Assembly (NCBI RefSeq): GCF_050433385.1
Contig: NZ_JBNPXI010000004.1
Coordinates: 62,001 to 126,000, forward strand
Source of the DNA: Brassicibacter mesophilus
GTDB taxonomy: Bacteria; Bacillota; Clostridia; Tissierellales; Proteiniboraceae
Direction: 5' to 3'
Length of the DNA stretch: 64,000 bases
Position numbers and translations under genes: made by a program. This document shows positions 34,172 to 43,495 of this stretch, piece by piece (positions within the stretch are counted from its first letter, which is position 1; each line of letters starts with the position of its first letter). The notes beneath the pieces were generated by a model. It ran no database searches. It worked only from the letters and a program-made list of their open reading frames with translations, and was not told the DNA's origin.

Positions 34172-36175
34172 ATGGAAAGCATTAAATTAGATGATTTTAC
34201 TAGATTTAAATTTTTATCATCCATAAGATATTCACCTAATGGGAGATATGCCTGTTTTTCAGTACATCGTATGGATGTTGAAGAGAACGAGTATCTGTCA
34301 AATCTATGGGTTTATGATATAGCTGAAGATAAATATTTTCAACTTACGTCTCTAGATCATGAAAGTAATTTTTTATGGATGGGAGATAGTGAACATATAA
34401 TATTTTCTACAGTAAGAAATCCAAAAGACAAAAAGAAAAAAGAAGAAGGAGAAGAATTTACTCAATACTACAAAATAAGTATAAATGGCGGGGAAGCTAC
34501 TCCATATTTCAGAGTACCGTTAAATGTAGGTGCTGTAAAGCTGGTTAACGATGAACTACTTGTATTCAAGTCTTCATATAACATCTATAACAAAGATCTA
34601 AACGAGCTTAGTGAAGAAGAAAAGAATGATGAGCTTAAAAGAAGGAAGGAAGAAAAGGACTATGAGGTTATTGATGAAATACCATTTTGGGGTAATGGAC
34701 AAGGGTTTACGAATAAGATAAGAGATAGGCTTTACATATACGATATTTCAAAGAATCAGCTTCAAGCTATAACAGATAAATACATGGACGTAGAAGAATT
34801 TAATATAAGCCCTTACAATAAAAAAATAGTTTTTACTGCATCTGAATATAGTAATAAGATGGAGATTAAAAATAGTGTATATATTTATGATGTTGATAAG
34901 GATAAAGTTGAAAGAATCACTCCTGACGAAGTATTTAATTATGGATATGTTGAATATATAAACGATGATACTCTTATTGCAATGACTTCAGATATGAAAA
35001 ACTATGGAATCAATGAAAATAGCAAGTTCTATATTATAGATTTAAATGCTAGAGAAAGAAAATGTATAACTCCTGATTTTACTACGAGTACTTGGAATTC
35101 AGTAGGATCTGATTGCAGATATGGAGGCTCTCAGAATCAAAAAGTTGATGATAACTACCTATACTTTATTACTACTGAAGGATCAAGTTCATATATTAAT
35201 AGGATAGACATTAATGGCAATATAGAAAAGATTACTACAAAAGGTGGAGCCGTTGATGGATTTGATGTATTTTCAGGTAATATAATATTAATTGGCTTAA
35301 GGGACATGAAGCTTCAAGAGATATATAGATTTGCAGATAATGATGAAATACAAGTAACAGAATTTAATGGATGGGTACAAAAGAATAGAAAGATTGCTGA
35401 TATTGAGCACCTAACAGTCGAAACCGCTCCAGGAGTACTTGTAGATGGATGGGTTATGAAACCTGTAGATTATGTGAAAGGTAAGAAATATCCTGCTATT
35501 TTAGATATACACGGAGGACCTAAAACTGTATATGGTGAAGTGTTTTTTCATGAAATGCAATATTGGGCTAATGAAGGATATGTAGTATTTTTCTGCAATC
35601 CAAGGGGCAGTGATGGTAAAGGAAATGATTACTCAGATATAAGGGGCAAATATGGTACTATTGATTACGAAGACATCATGAAATTTACTGATGCAGTTTT
35701 AGAGAAATATTCATTTATAGATGCTGATAGGGTTGGAGTTACAGGCGGTTCTTATGGAGGCTTTATGACTAACTGGATTATAGGACATACAGATAGATTT
35801 AAGGCAGCTGTATCACAGAGAAGTATATCAAACTGGATATCTAAGTTTTGCACAACAGACATTGGCTACTATTTTGTTGATGACCAAAATGGTGGAACTC
35901 CTTGGGAAAATCATGATAAGCTTTGGTGGCACTCACCTCTTAAATATGCAGATAAGGTGAAAACTCCTACACTTTTCATACATTCAGAAGAGGACTACAG
36001 ATGTTGGCTTCCAGAAGGTATTCAAATGTTTACAGCATTGAAATATTACGGTGTTGAAGCAAGGATGTGTATATTTAAAGGCGAAAACCATGAATTAAGC
36101 AGAAGTGGCAAACCAAAGCATAGAATGAGAAGATTAAAAGAAATCACAGATTGGTTTGATAAATACTTGAAATAA
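34172..36175 (+). CDS. S9 family peptidase (acylaminoacyl-peptidase / prolyl oligopeptidase type)
   Basis: A 667-residue cytoplasmic serine peptidase. The first 400 residues form a beta-propeller with repeated strands (WVYDIAEDKYFQLT and similar); the C-terminal alpha/beta hydrolase holds Ser527 in GVTGGSYGGF, Asp608 in HSEEDYRCW and His640 in GENHELSR, a full triad. Family enzymes release N-acylated amino acids or cleave short peptides. GGGGG at 34159-34163 supports ATG 34172, not the in-frame TTG at 34157. It stands between two copies of the dispersed element. Confidence 0.92.
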   Translation: MESIKLDDFTRFKFLSSIRYSPNGRYACFSVHRMDVEENEYLSNLWVYDIAEDKYFQLTSLDHESNFLWMGDSEHIIFSTVRNPKDKKKKEEGEEFTQYYKISINGGEATPYFRVPLNVGAVKLVNDELLVFKSSYNIYNKDLNELSEEEKNDELKRRKEEKDYEVIDEIPFWGNGQGFTNKIRDRLYIYDISKNQLQAITDKYMDVEEFNISPYNKKIVFTASEYSNKMEIKNSVYIYDVDKDKVERITPDEVFNYGYVEYINDDTLIAMTSDMKNYGINENSKFYIIDLNARERKCITPDFTTSTWNSVGSDCRYGGSQNQKVDDNYLYFITTEGSSSYINRIDINGNIEKITTKGGAVDGFDVFSGNIILIGLRDMKLQEIYRFADNDEIQVTEFNGWVQKNRKIADIEHLTVETAPGVLVDGWVMKPVDYVKGKKYPAILDIHGGPKTVYGEVFFHEMQYWANEGYVVFFCNPRGSDGKGNDYSDIRGKYGTIDYEDIMKFTDAVLEKYSFIDADRVGVTGGSYGGFMTNWIIGHTDRFKAAVSQRSISNWISKFCTTDIGYYFVDDQNGGTPWENHDKLWWHSPLKYADKVKTPTLFIHSEEDYRCWLPEGIQMFTALKYYGVEARMCIFKGENHELSRSGKPKHRMRRLKEITDWFDKYLK

Positions 36176-36202
36176 AATAAAATGTGCCTATATCTTATTG
36201 TA

Positions 36203-36289
36203 CATGGCACTTAACTTATTTTTCGCTTAATTTAATTAAATATGAAATAAATAAGAGGCTAGCATAGTATTCTACTTTGCTAGTTTTTT
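36203..36289 (+). repeat. Dispersed element copy K with terminator
   Basis: TACATGGCACTTAACTTATT starts 28 bases after the S9 peptidase stop. The hairpin GGCTAGCATAGTA ... TACTTTGCTAG ends in six T residues at 36283-36288 and terminates the peptidase transcript. The region from 36290 to 36488 holds no gene. Confidence 0.7.
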
Positions 36290-36488
36290 GTTTGCATAAA
36301 ATAAATCTTAAAATTAGATTCATAAAAAAGTCAAAGGAATAAATATAAATGCACCCGCATAAATATATTATTAAATTGGTACATACAACATGACATTTAT
36401 ACAAACTTATCATACCTTTTAAAAATCAACTAGCAAGGAGGTGAACTTTTAGTTACCAAGCTTAGTATTTATTAAAGGGGGTCAAATT

Positions 36489-37229
36489 GTGGAAGAGTAT
36501 GGATTATTAATACCACTAATACTCGGAATATGGGCATATGTTTCTATAATTGCTCAGCTGACAGGTTTATGGTGGGCAGAAGCATTAATTAGCGGTGCTC
36601 TTACAGGTCTTATTGTTGGTGATGTTAATTTAGGATTACAAATTGGTGCTACTTTAACACTTATGTCTTTAGGTATGTGGACATATGGTGGAGCTACGAT
36701 GCCAGATTTCAATACAGGAGCTATTATAGGAACAGCTATAGGGGCTCTAGGATCCGGTTTAGAAGGCGGTTTGGCTATAGCTATTCCAACTTCTATTCTA
36801 ATGACGCAGCTAGATGTTCTAGCTCGTGCAACAACTACTGTATTTATTCACGGCGCAGATAAACACTTGGAAACTGGAAACATAGAAGGAATCACAAAAA
36901 TGCACTTATTAGGTCAAATACCTTGGGGATTAAGCCGTGGAATACCAGTATTTTTAGCAGTTTGGCTAGGTGCTGGACCTATTCAAAAAGTCATAGAATG
37001 GTTCCCCCAATGGTTTATGGGTGGTATGCAATTAGCAGGTAAAATGTTACCAGCTCTTGGATTTGCACTATTGCTTAATCAAATAAATGTTAAAAAATAC
37101 TGGCCATTCTTGTTAGTAGGCTTTGCATTATTCGCATATATAAATGTACCTATTATGGGTATTGCTATGCTAGGCCTTGCAATTGCCATTGTTTATATGC
37201 GTTTAGAAGGGAGGTCTTCTAATGCCTAA
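36489..37229 (+). CDS. PTS mannose/fructose/sorbose family IIC component
   Basis: A 246-residue membrane permease domain of the mannose-class PTS. It has the characteristic GALTGLIVGDVNLGLQIGAT and TMPDFNTGAIIGTA segments. The start is GTG with AAAGGGGG upstream. It overlaps the IID gene by eight bases. Together they form the sugar channel; substrate is set mainly by this pair and cannot be read from sequence, but the catabolic genes behind it suggest an N-acetylated amino sugar. Confidence 0.92.
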   Translation: MEEYGLLIPLILGIWAYVSIIAQLTGLWWAEALISGALTGLIVGDVNLGLQIGATLTLMSLGMWTYGGATMPDFNTGAIIGTAIGALGSGLEGGLAIAIPTSILMTQLDVLARATTTVFIHGADKHLETGNIEGITKMHLLGQIPWGLSRGIPVFLAVWLGAGPIQKVIEWFPQWFMGGMQLAGKMLPALGFALLLNQINVKKYWPFLLVGFALFAYINVPIMGIAMLGLAIAIVYMRLEGRSSNA

Positions 37230-38061
37230 TAAAGAAGTGGAAAAAGCAGCAAAAACCAAGCTAGATAAAGCTACATTAAAGAAGGCTATGTGGAGAGATA
37301 TCATAACACTTCAATGGTCTTGGAACTATGAAAGAATGCAGGCTCTAGGATTCTTGTGGGCTATTTTACCGGTACTTCAAAAAGTATACAAAAAAGGCGA
37401 TAACTTAAAAGAAGCTATGAAAAGACATCTTCAATTCTATAATACTAACCCAGTAGCTTCTCCACTGATTCTTGGCGCAGCTATTGCACTAGAAGAAGAT
37501 AATGCGGGTAAAGCTGCAAGTAGTATAAAGGTAGGATTAATGGGTCCGTTGGCAGGTATAGGAGATACTATTCAAGCAGTGTTGTTTAGACCTATTATAG
37601 CAGTAATTGCCGCTTCTTTAGCAATGAGCGGAAGTATGACTGGACCATTACTAATTTTCCTAGCAGGAATTCTATGGATGGCAATAAAAGTTCCTTTATT
37701 CTGGCTAGGCTATAACAAAAGTACAGGGTTGATTAGTGAAGTTGCTGGAGATGGTCTATTTGACAAGGTAACTAATACAGCTACTATTGCTGGATTAGTT
37801 GTTATAGGAGGCTTTATACCGAGCATACTAAAAAGGCTGACAACTCCATTACAGTTTGCAAGAACTGTGACTATAGAAGGAGAAGCAGTTGAAAAGGTTA
37901 TAAAAGTTCAGGATGTATTAGATGGTATAGTACCGTTCCTAATACCAGTATTAATTGTTGGATTAGGTTATTACCTAATAAAACATAAAATGTCACCTAT
38001 TAAAGTATTATTAATACTAGTAGCTTTATCATTCATTACTAACATACTTGGAATATTATAA
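37222..38061 (+). CDS. PTS mannose/fructose/sorbose family IID component
   Basis: A 279-residue component typical of mannose-class PTS, with WNYERMQALGFLWAILPVL and the GLMGPLAGIGDTIQ motif. Its start lies inside the IIC gene after GAAGGGAGG, so translation is coupled. A hairpin follows before the IIA gene, which may lower expression of the soluble components or separate transcripts. Confidence 0.93.
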   Translation: MPNKEVEKAAKTKLDKATLKKAMWRDIITLQWSWNYERMQALGFLWAILPVLQKVYKKGDNLKEAMKRHLQFYNTNPVASPLILGAAIALEEDNAGKAASSIKVGLMGPLAGIGDTIQAVLFRPIIAVIAASLAMSGSMTGPLLIFLAGILWMAIKVPLFWLGYNKSTGLISEVAGDGLFDKVTNTATIAGLVVIGGFIPSILKRLTTPLQFARTVTIEGEAVEKVIKVQDVLDGIVPFLIPVLIVGLGYYLIKHKMSPIKVLLILVALSFITNILGIL

Positions 38062-38089
38062 AAATCTGAATTAATGTTGTGACTAAAGA

Positions 38090-38143
38090 AAATAGTCTCC
38101 TTTTACAGGAAAGTCTATCTTTAAGAGGAGACTATTTATTTTT
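38090..38143 (+). terminator. Hairpin between IID and IIA, partial terminator
   Basis: AAATAGTCTCC and GGAGACTATTT pair around a loop with further weak pairing, followed by ATTTTT. It lies inside an otherwise continuous PTS gene set. Confidence 0.6.
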
Positions 38144-38173
38144 AAACAATAAGCCAAAGGAAGGGAGTAAGAA

Positions 38174-38566
38174 ATGATAGGGATTATAATAGCTAGCCAT
38201 GGAAAATTAGCTGAAGAAATGCTAAATTCGGCGTATATGATTATGGGACCTCAAGAAAATATTTTTGCACTAGGACTAGAACCAAAGGATGATCCGCTAG
38301 AATTAAAGGACAAAATTTATAAGGCCGCCACAGAGATGGATACTGGGCATGGAGTGGTTGTTCTAGTCGATTTATTAGGAGGATCGCCAGGAAACGCATC
38401 AGCGTATTTGGCAAAGGAAGGTTATCCTGTGATAACTGGATTAAGCTTACCTATGCTTCTAGAGCTGGTAGCTATGCGAAATGGCGATATTGAAGAAGTT
38501 GTTAATCATATTATTTATGCAGGAAGAGATGGCATTGTAGATTTACGAAAAGCTTTAAGGGGGTAG
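38174..38566 (+). CDS. PTS mannose family IIA component
   Basis: A 130-residue cytoplasmic protein with the phosphorylated His9 in IIIASHGKLAEEML and the DLLGGSPGNASA motif of EIIA-Man. It accepts phosphate from HPr and passes it to IIB, encoded five bases downstream. GGAAGGGAG precedes the ATG. Confidence 0.93.
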   Translation: MIGIIIASHGKLAEEMLNSAYMIMGPQENIFALGLEPKDDPLELKDKIYKAATEMDTGHGVVVLVDLLGGSPGNASAYLAKEGYPVITGLSLPMLLELVAMRNGDIEEVVNHIIYAGRDGIVDLRKALRG

Positions 38567-38571
38567 GATTA

Positions 38572-39054
38572 ATGATAGTGCATATGAGAATAGATAATAG
38601 GCTGATACATGGACAGGTAACTGTAAGCTGGGTTAGTTCTGTAGGAGCAGACCATTTGCTAGTAGTCAATGATGAAGTGGCGGAAGACCCTATACAAAAG
38701 CAAATGCTACCTATGGCAGCTCGTGGAGTTAAAACATCTGTATTATCTATAGATGATGCAGTTGACTATGTAAACAATGCTCAAGGAAAAGAAAAAATTA
38801 TGCTTATAGCTAAATTTCCTTCAGATGCATTAGTCTTATTAGAGAAAGGGCTAAAACCAGAAGAAATAAATGTTGGAAACCAAGCGCCTTTACCAGGAAC
38901 AAATTATAAGATGGTGACAAAATCTATTGCCGTAACAAAAGAGGATGCCGTTATATACAGAAAAATCAATGAAATACATCACTTAACATCTCAAATGATG
39001 CCTACTAATTCTAAAAAGGATTTTATAGCATTAATAGAGGAAAAAGGCTTTTAG
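38572..39054 (+). CDS. PTS mannose family IIB component
   Basis: A 160-residue cytoplasmic protein with the active His13 in RIDNRLIHGQVTVSW and normal length. It phosphorylates the incoming sugar at the IIC/IID channel. AAGGGGGTAGG precedes the start. IIA and IIB are separate genes here, in the order IIC-IID-IIA-IIB. Confidence 0.93.
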   Translation: MIVHMRIDNRLIHGQVTVSWVSSVGADHLLVVNDEVAEDPIQKQMLPMAARGVKTSVLSIDDAVDYVNNAQGKEKIMLIAKFPSDALVLLEKGLKPEEINVGNQAPLPGTNYKMVTKSIAVTKEDAVIYRKINEIHHLTSQMMPTNSKKDFIALIEEKGF

Positions 39055-39078
39055 TAGAAGGTTCAGGGGGTTTTTAAT

Positions 39079-40365
39079 ATGAAGATCGGATGGGCAAAGC
39101 AAGATATTACACCACAGTTACCTATATCTATGGGGGGATATGGGGATAGGAAGGCTCTTGGGAATGGAGTTTTAGATAATATTTATGCTAGAACCTTGGT
39201 TATAAAAGATGATGAGCGTCAGCAAGCTGTTATAATCTCTACAGAATTAATAGGATTGACTAAAAAGCAAACTGACGATATCAGAGATAAAATACATGGA
39301 TTGACTGGTATATCAAGAGAAAATGTAATAGTATGCACAACTCATACTCATTCTGGTCCACTCACCTCTGACAATCCACTTATGGGAAAAGCTAATAAAG
39401 CTTATATACAATGGCTTCTAGGTATTATACCAAGAACTGTAATTCAGGCTTTAGATAACCAAACAGAATGTAAAGCAGGCTGGTATCAAAAGCAGTTTAC
39501 AGAGGTTGGAGGCTCTAGAAGGGCTACAGACAAAGAAGTCAAGCCAATTCTTACAATCCTGGGATTTGTTGACGAAAATGATAAGCTTATAGCCTCTCTA
39601 TCCAATTATAATTGCCACCCAACTGTTCTCCCAGCAGCAAATCTAAAAATATCTGCAGACTATCCTGGAGCATCTATTGACTTACTAGAAAAAGTGTATG
39701 GAAAGAATGTCTTTTTTGCATTTGCTAATGGTGCTTGCGGTGATATAAGCACTAGATTTATTAGAAGAAATCAAGAGTATAGAGAAGTCATACGATTAGG
39801 TAGCCTTTTAGCTGCAGAGGTCATTAAGGGACTCAACAAGATTGATTATAAAAAATGTCGCAGTATTTTAGTAAAAGAAAGATGTTTTAAATTAGAGCCT
39901 AGAGAAATACCTGATGAAGATGTCTTAGATAAACAGATAAATGAATATAAACAAAGATTGGAAATTCTTAGAAGGGAAGGTGCTAGTAGTGGGGACATGA
40001 GGGTGATTAGTACAGCATTACAGGGTGTAATGCTACAGAAATTACTTAAAGAATATAGTAATTCTTTAGAATATGAAGGAAGCTTGAACGCTATAAAAAT
40101 AGGTGAAGGTGTTATTTTATCTCAGCCAGCAGAGCTTTTCTCTAGCTTAGGCAATGATATAATGAAAAGTTCACCTTATACACCGACAATGATTATAGGA
40201 TATGCAAATGGTTCAATAGGCTATGTTCCTGATAGAGATTCATATGTTGAAGGGGGTTACGAATCGCTTTCCTGCAGCTTTAACCTAGGAGAAGGTGAGA
40301 GATTAAGAGATACGGCTATTTCATTATTACATGAGCTGGATTGCGAACATGAGGGGGAAAAATAA
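39079..40365 (+). CDS. Neutral/alkaline ceramidase-like hydrolase
   Basis: A 428-residue cytoplasmic protein (no signal peptide) similar to the N-terminal domain of neutral ceramidases: KIGWAKQDITPQLPISMGGY, CTTHTHSGP and NCHPTVLPAANLKISADYPG, which hold zinc-type histidines. True ceramidases are secreted amidases of N-acyl sphingosine; bacterial intracellular homologues in sugar loci are probably amidases or esterases on other N-acyl compounds. Position between a PTS and NagA suggests removal of an acyl or similar group from an imported sugar phosphate. It touches the nagA gene by one base. Confidence 0.72.
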   Translation: MKIGWAKQDITPQLPISMGGYGDRKALGNGVLDNIYARTLVIKDDERQQAVIISTELIGLTKKQTDDIRDKIHGLTGISRENVIVCTTHTHSGPLTSDNPLMGKANKAYIQWLLGIIPRTVIQALDNQTECKAGWYQKQFTEVGGSRRATDKEVKPILTILGFVDENDKLIASLSNYNCHPTVLPAANLKISADYPGASIDLLEKVYGKNVFFAFANGACGDISTRFIRRNQEYREVIRLGSLLAAEVIKGLNKIDYKKCRSILVKERCFKLEPREIPDEDVLDKQINEYKQRLEILRREGASSGDMRVISTALQGVMLQKLLKEYSNSLEYEGSLNAIKIGEGVILSQPAELFSSLGNDIMKSSPYTPTMIIGYANGSIGYVPDRDSYVEGGYESLSCSFNLGEGERLRDTAISLLHELDCEHEGEK

Positions 40366-41606
40366 TGTCTAGTTTTATGCTCAAAGGTAAAAAAATATAT
40401 ACATCAAATGGAGTAAAAAATGGAGCCATACTTATAGAAAATGGAAAAATCAAAGATATTATTTTTGATTTAGATGAAATCAATTCTTTCACAGGACAAA
40501 TTATTGAAGCAGGAGACAATTTTGTTATCCCAGGATTAATTGACATACATATACATGGAGCAGGGGGATGGTCTGTAACTGGAGGTACTGAAGATGAGAT
40601 TAGAGGATTAGCAAAATATCTTGCTACTAAGGGAGTGACTGGTTTTCAACCAACTATAGGAGGAAGTCCTTTAGATGTAATCAAAGAGACCATAGAAACA
40701 TTAAAAATAGTTATGAAAGGAGATTACGAAGGAGCAAGGATGCTAGGGATTCATATGGAAGGACCTTTTTTAAATCCAGAAAAAAAAGGAGCATTTAGTG
40801 TTGAGTTCTTACAAAAGCCTTCTTTAGATTTAATGAGAGAATTTCTAGAGTTAAGTAATAGCAACCTTGCTCATGTTTCAATGGCTCCAGAGCTAGAGGG
40901 AGCGAAAGAGGTTATTAAATACCTTGTTGAAAAAGGAATATTAGTTTCTGGCGCTCATACTAATGCCACTATTGAAGAAACCAAGAAAGGTATTGAATGG
41001 GGAATAAGACTTTCAAACCATACCTGTAATGCTCAAAGCTCTATACATCATAGAGAGCCTGGTGCATTAGGAGGATACTTGTTAGACGATAGAGTAGACT
41101 GTGAGTTGATATGTGATTTATTCCACGTTCATCCTGACATGATAAGGCTGGTTGTAAAAATAAAAACCATAGATAAGGTGTGCGTGGTTTCAGATGCTAT
41201 TACAGCTGCTGGCATAAAGCCGGGAGAATATGCTTTTTTAGGAAGAAAGGCTTTAATCGACAAGGATGGATGGAGTAGATTACCTGATGGGACAATAGCA
41301 GGTAGCACAAAGGATATGCTATATGGACTAAAAAATCTAGTTGAAAGCATAGGCATTTCTATGGAGGATGCATTAAAAATGACTTCATTAAATCCAGCTA
41401 GACTATGCGGAGTTATTCAATCAAAGGGAAGTATAGAAATAGGAAAAGATGCAGATTTAGTTATTTTGCGTCCAGATTATGAGATCAAATCAACCTTTGT
41501 TGAAGGAAAGCTGGTATATAGTTCATTGGATGAGAAATTGTTCATTAATCCTGAAGTAAAGCAAATAAGAAGTATTGAAGAGATGGGAGGCATATATGAT
41601 GATTAA
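40365..41606 (+). CDS. nagA: N-acetylglucosamine-6-phosphate deacetylase
   Basis: A 413-residue amidohydrolase that removes acetate from GlcNAc-6-P or a related N-acetyl hexosamine phosphate. The metal site is visible in IDIHIHGAGG, HMEGPFLNPEKKGAF, SGAHTNA, SNHTCNAQ and VSDAITAAG. The start ATG overlaps the preceding stop (TAATG), and the end overlaps the SIS gene. No glucosamine-6-phosphate deaminase (nagB) is present in the locus, so either nagB is elsewhere or the product follows another route. Confidence 0.88.
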   Translation: MSSFMLKGKKIYTSNGVKNGAILIENGKIKDIIFDLDEINSFTGQIIEAGDNFVIPGLIDIHIHGAGGWSVTGGTEDEIRGLAKYLATKGVTGFQPTIGGSPLDVIKETIETLKIVMKGDYEGARMLGIHMEGPFLNPEKKGAFSVEFLQKPSLDLMREFLELSNSNLAHVSMAPELEGAKEVIKYLVEKGILVSGAHTNATIEETKKGIEWGIRLSNHTCNAQSSIHHREPGALGGYLLDDRVDCELICDLFHVHPDMIRLVVKIKTIDKVCVVSDAITAAGIKPGEYAFLGRKALIDKDGWSRLPDGTIAGSTKDMLYGLKNLVESIGISMEDALKMTSLNPARLCGVIQSKGSIEIGKDADLVILRPDYEIKSTFVEGKLVYSSLDEKLFINPEVKQIRSIEEMGGIYDD

Positions 41607-42339
41607 TGCTGAGGTTTTTTTTAAAAATGCTTTTGAAGTTTTAGACAAGGTGAAAAATACTCAGTTAGAAAAAATAAAAGAAGCTAGTGCCATCTTAGCT
41701 GATGCTATAGCTAATGATGGGGTAGTACATATATTTGGAACAGGACACTCTAAGGCTTTTGCCATGGAATTGGCTAACAGAGCAGGGGGATTAGTTCCTA
41801 TGCATAGAGTTACATTAGATGATTTGTCTCTGCGGGGAATATTGCCTTCTGAAGATTTACTAGACCCTCAAATTGAAAGAGATCCAACTAATGCTCATAA
41901 ATTATGGGAACTGTATGATATACGTCCTCAAGATGCTTTCATAATTGTTTCTAATTCGGGCAGAAATGGTACGATAGTTGAATTTGCTTCCATGGTTAAA
42001 GATAAGAAAATGCCTTTAATTGTAGTTACATCTCTAGAGCATTCTCAAAGCACTACATCTAGACATTCAAGCGGTAAAATGCTTTATGAATTTGGAGATG
42101 TGATTATTGATAATTGCGGACCTGAAGGAGATGCCCTGATACCAGTAGAGGGGTTATCCATGAAGGCTTGTTCTATTTCATCTGTTACAGGTGCATGTAT
42201 TGCTCAAGGTATAACAGCAGAAATAATCAATATCTTAAAGGGAAAAGGCATTGTACCTCCAGTTTTAATCAGTGCTAATGTTGATGGGGGAGATAAGCAT
42301 AACGATGACCTAAGAGCTAAATATGAGGGAAGAATATAA
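41596..42339 (+). CDS. SIS domain sugar phosphate-binding protein (UPF0309 type)
   Basis: A 247-residue single-SIS-domain protein with VHIFGTGHSKAFAMELANRA and IVSNSGRNGTIVEFA, the phosphosugar-binding serines of the SIS fold. Similar proteins of the UPF0309 group accompany amino-sugar genes, but no reaction is firmly known. GGGAGG at 41585-41590 supports ATG 41596 within the end of nagA; an in-frame upstream ATG at 41575 lacks such a site. It could act as isomerase or lyase on the deacetylated product in place of NagB. Confidence 0.78.
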   Translation: MMINAEVFFKNAFEVLDKVKNTQLEKIKEASAILADAIANDGVVHIFGTGHSKAFAMELANRAGGLVPMHRVTLDDLSLRGILPSEDLLDPQIERDPTNAHKLWELYDIRPQDAFIIVSNSGRNGTIVEFASMVKDKKMPLIVVTSLEHSQSTTSRHSSGKMLYEFGDVIIDNCGPEGDALIPVEGLSMKACSISSVTGACIAQGITAEIINILKGKGIVPPVLISANVDGGDKHNDDLRAKYEGRI

Positions 42340-42344
42340 TCGTT

Positions 42345-43436
42345 ATGGATAAAATAAAGGTTGGCTTAATAGGATATGGGTATATTGGTAAAATTCATTC
42401 TATAGGATATTTAAATATACCCTTAGTACTTCAAGACCCGCAGGTTAAAATTGAAATGACAAAGGTTATAAGAAGAAAAAACTCATTAGGTGAAGACAGC
42501 TGCTGGTTAGCTAGAGGAGATGACATTGATGAACTAACTAATGAAGATATTAATCTTGTAGATATATGTACCCCCAATGATTTACATATGCCCCAGATTG
42601 AAATTTTAGCAAAGAAGGGGATAAATATTTATTGTGAAAAACCACTTGGTCTTAATTATCAGCAATGTGCCAAAATGGCTGATATAGTAGGATTAGAAGG
42701 TATCATTAATCAGGTAGCTCTTGTTTATAGATTTATGCCGGCTTTGGCAAAGGCTAGAGGATTTTTACTTGAAAACAAGCTGGGAGATGTGATTAATTTT
42801 AGAGCTCATCTGCTCCATGGAAGTTATCTAAATCCTAGGCGCCCTATTACTTGGCGTCTACAGAAAAACAGATCTGGAGGAGGAGCTTTAATAGATCTGG
42901 GAATTCACCTAGCAGATTGCATTAGATTTTTATTAGGGGAAGTAAGGAATGTAAAGGCTGAAACTAAGACGATTTTTGATACAAGACCAAATGATAATGG
43001 TGAAGAAACTTTAGTGGATGTTGATGATTGGGGATTAATTAATTTGGAAATGATGAACGGTGCAAAAGGTACAATGGAAGTTTCCAAGGTTTCAATTAAT
43101 CCACTAGAGGCTTTTAATATTGAAATATATGGAACAAAGGGATTTATTAAAGTTACTGATAAAGGCTTTTATGAACCAAATATTTATTTATTTAACGAAA
43201 ATAATGTTCTTGAAAAAGTTACTATTGAAAAGCTGGATCCATATTCACAATACTTAAGTACAATAATACCTTCGCCAAAGATGTCTTTAGGAAATATGGT
43301 AGATATGCATTTAGCTAGTCAAATGAATGTTTTAAACAATATTATCAATGGAAGAGTTATGTTTAGAGAGACACCTACTTTTGAAGAAGCATCAAAATCA
43401 CAAAAAATTGTTGACATAGCATATCTGTCAAACTGA
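42345..43436 (+). CDS. Gfo/Idh/MocA family NAD(P)-dependent oxidoreductase
   Basis: A 363-residue sugar oxidoreductase with an N-terminal Rossmann fold (VGLIGYGYIGKIHSIGY), the CEKPLG lysine motif and GGGALIDLGIHLADC near the catalytic histidine. It starts five bases after the SIS gene and belongs to the same operon. An oxidoreductase is not part of standard GlcNAc catabolism, which suggests that the imported sugar is unusual or that a glycosidic bond is broken by a redox mechanism as in GH4/GH109-like enzymes. That is inference. Confidence 0.85.
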   Translation: MDKIKVGLIGYGYIGKIHSIGYLNIPLVLQDPQVKIEMTKVIRRKNSLGEDSCWLARGDDIDELTNEDINLVDICTPNDLHMPQIEILAKKGINIYCEKPLGLNYQQCAKMADIVGLEGIINQVALVYRFMPALAKARGFLLENKLGDVINFRAHLLHGSYLNPRRPITWRLQKNRSGGGALIDLGIHLADCIRFLLGEVRNVKAETKTIFDTRPNDNGEETLVDVDDWGLINLEMMNGAKGTMEVSKVSINPLEAFNIEIYGTKGFIKVTDKGFYEPNIYLFNENNVLEKVTIEKLDPYSQYLSTIIPSPKMSLGNMVDMHLASQMNVLNNIINGRVMFRETPTFEEASKSQKIVDIAYLSN

Positions 43437-43495
43437 TAAAAAAGAAAAAACTGAGAACTCGAATGAGGGAATATTTCATGGGTTGGGGTGAAGCT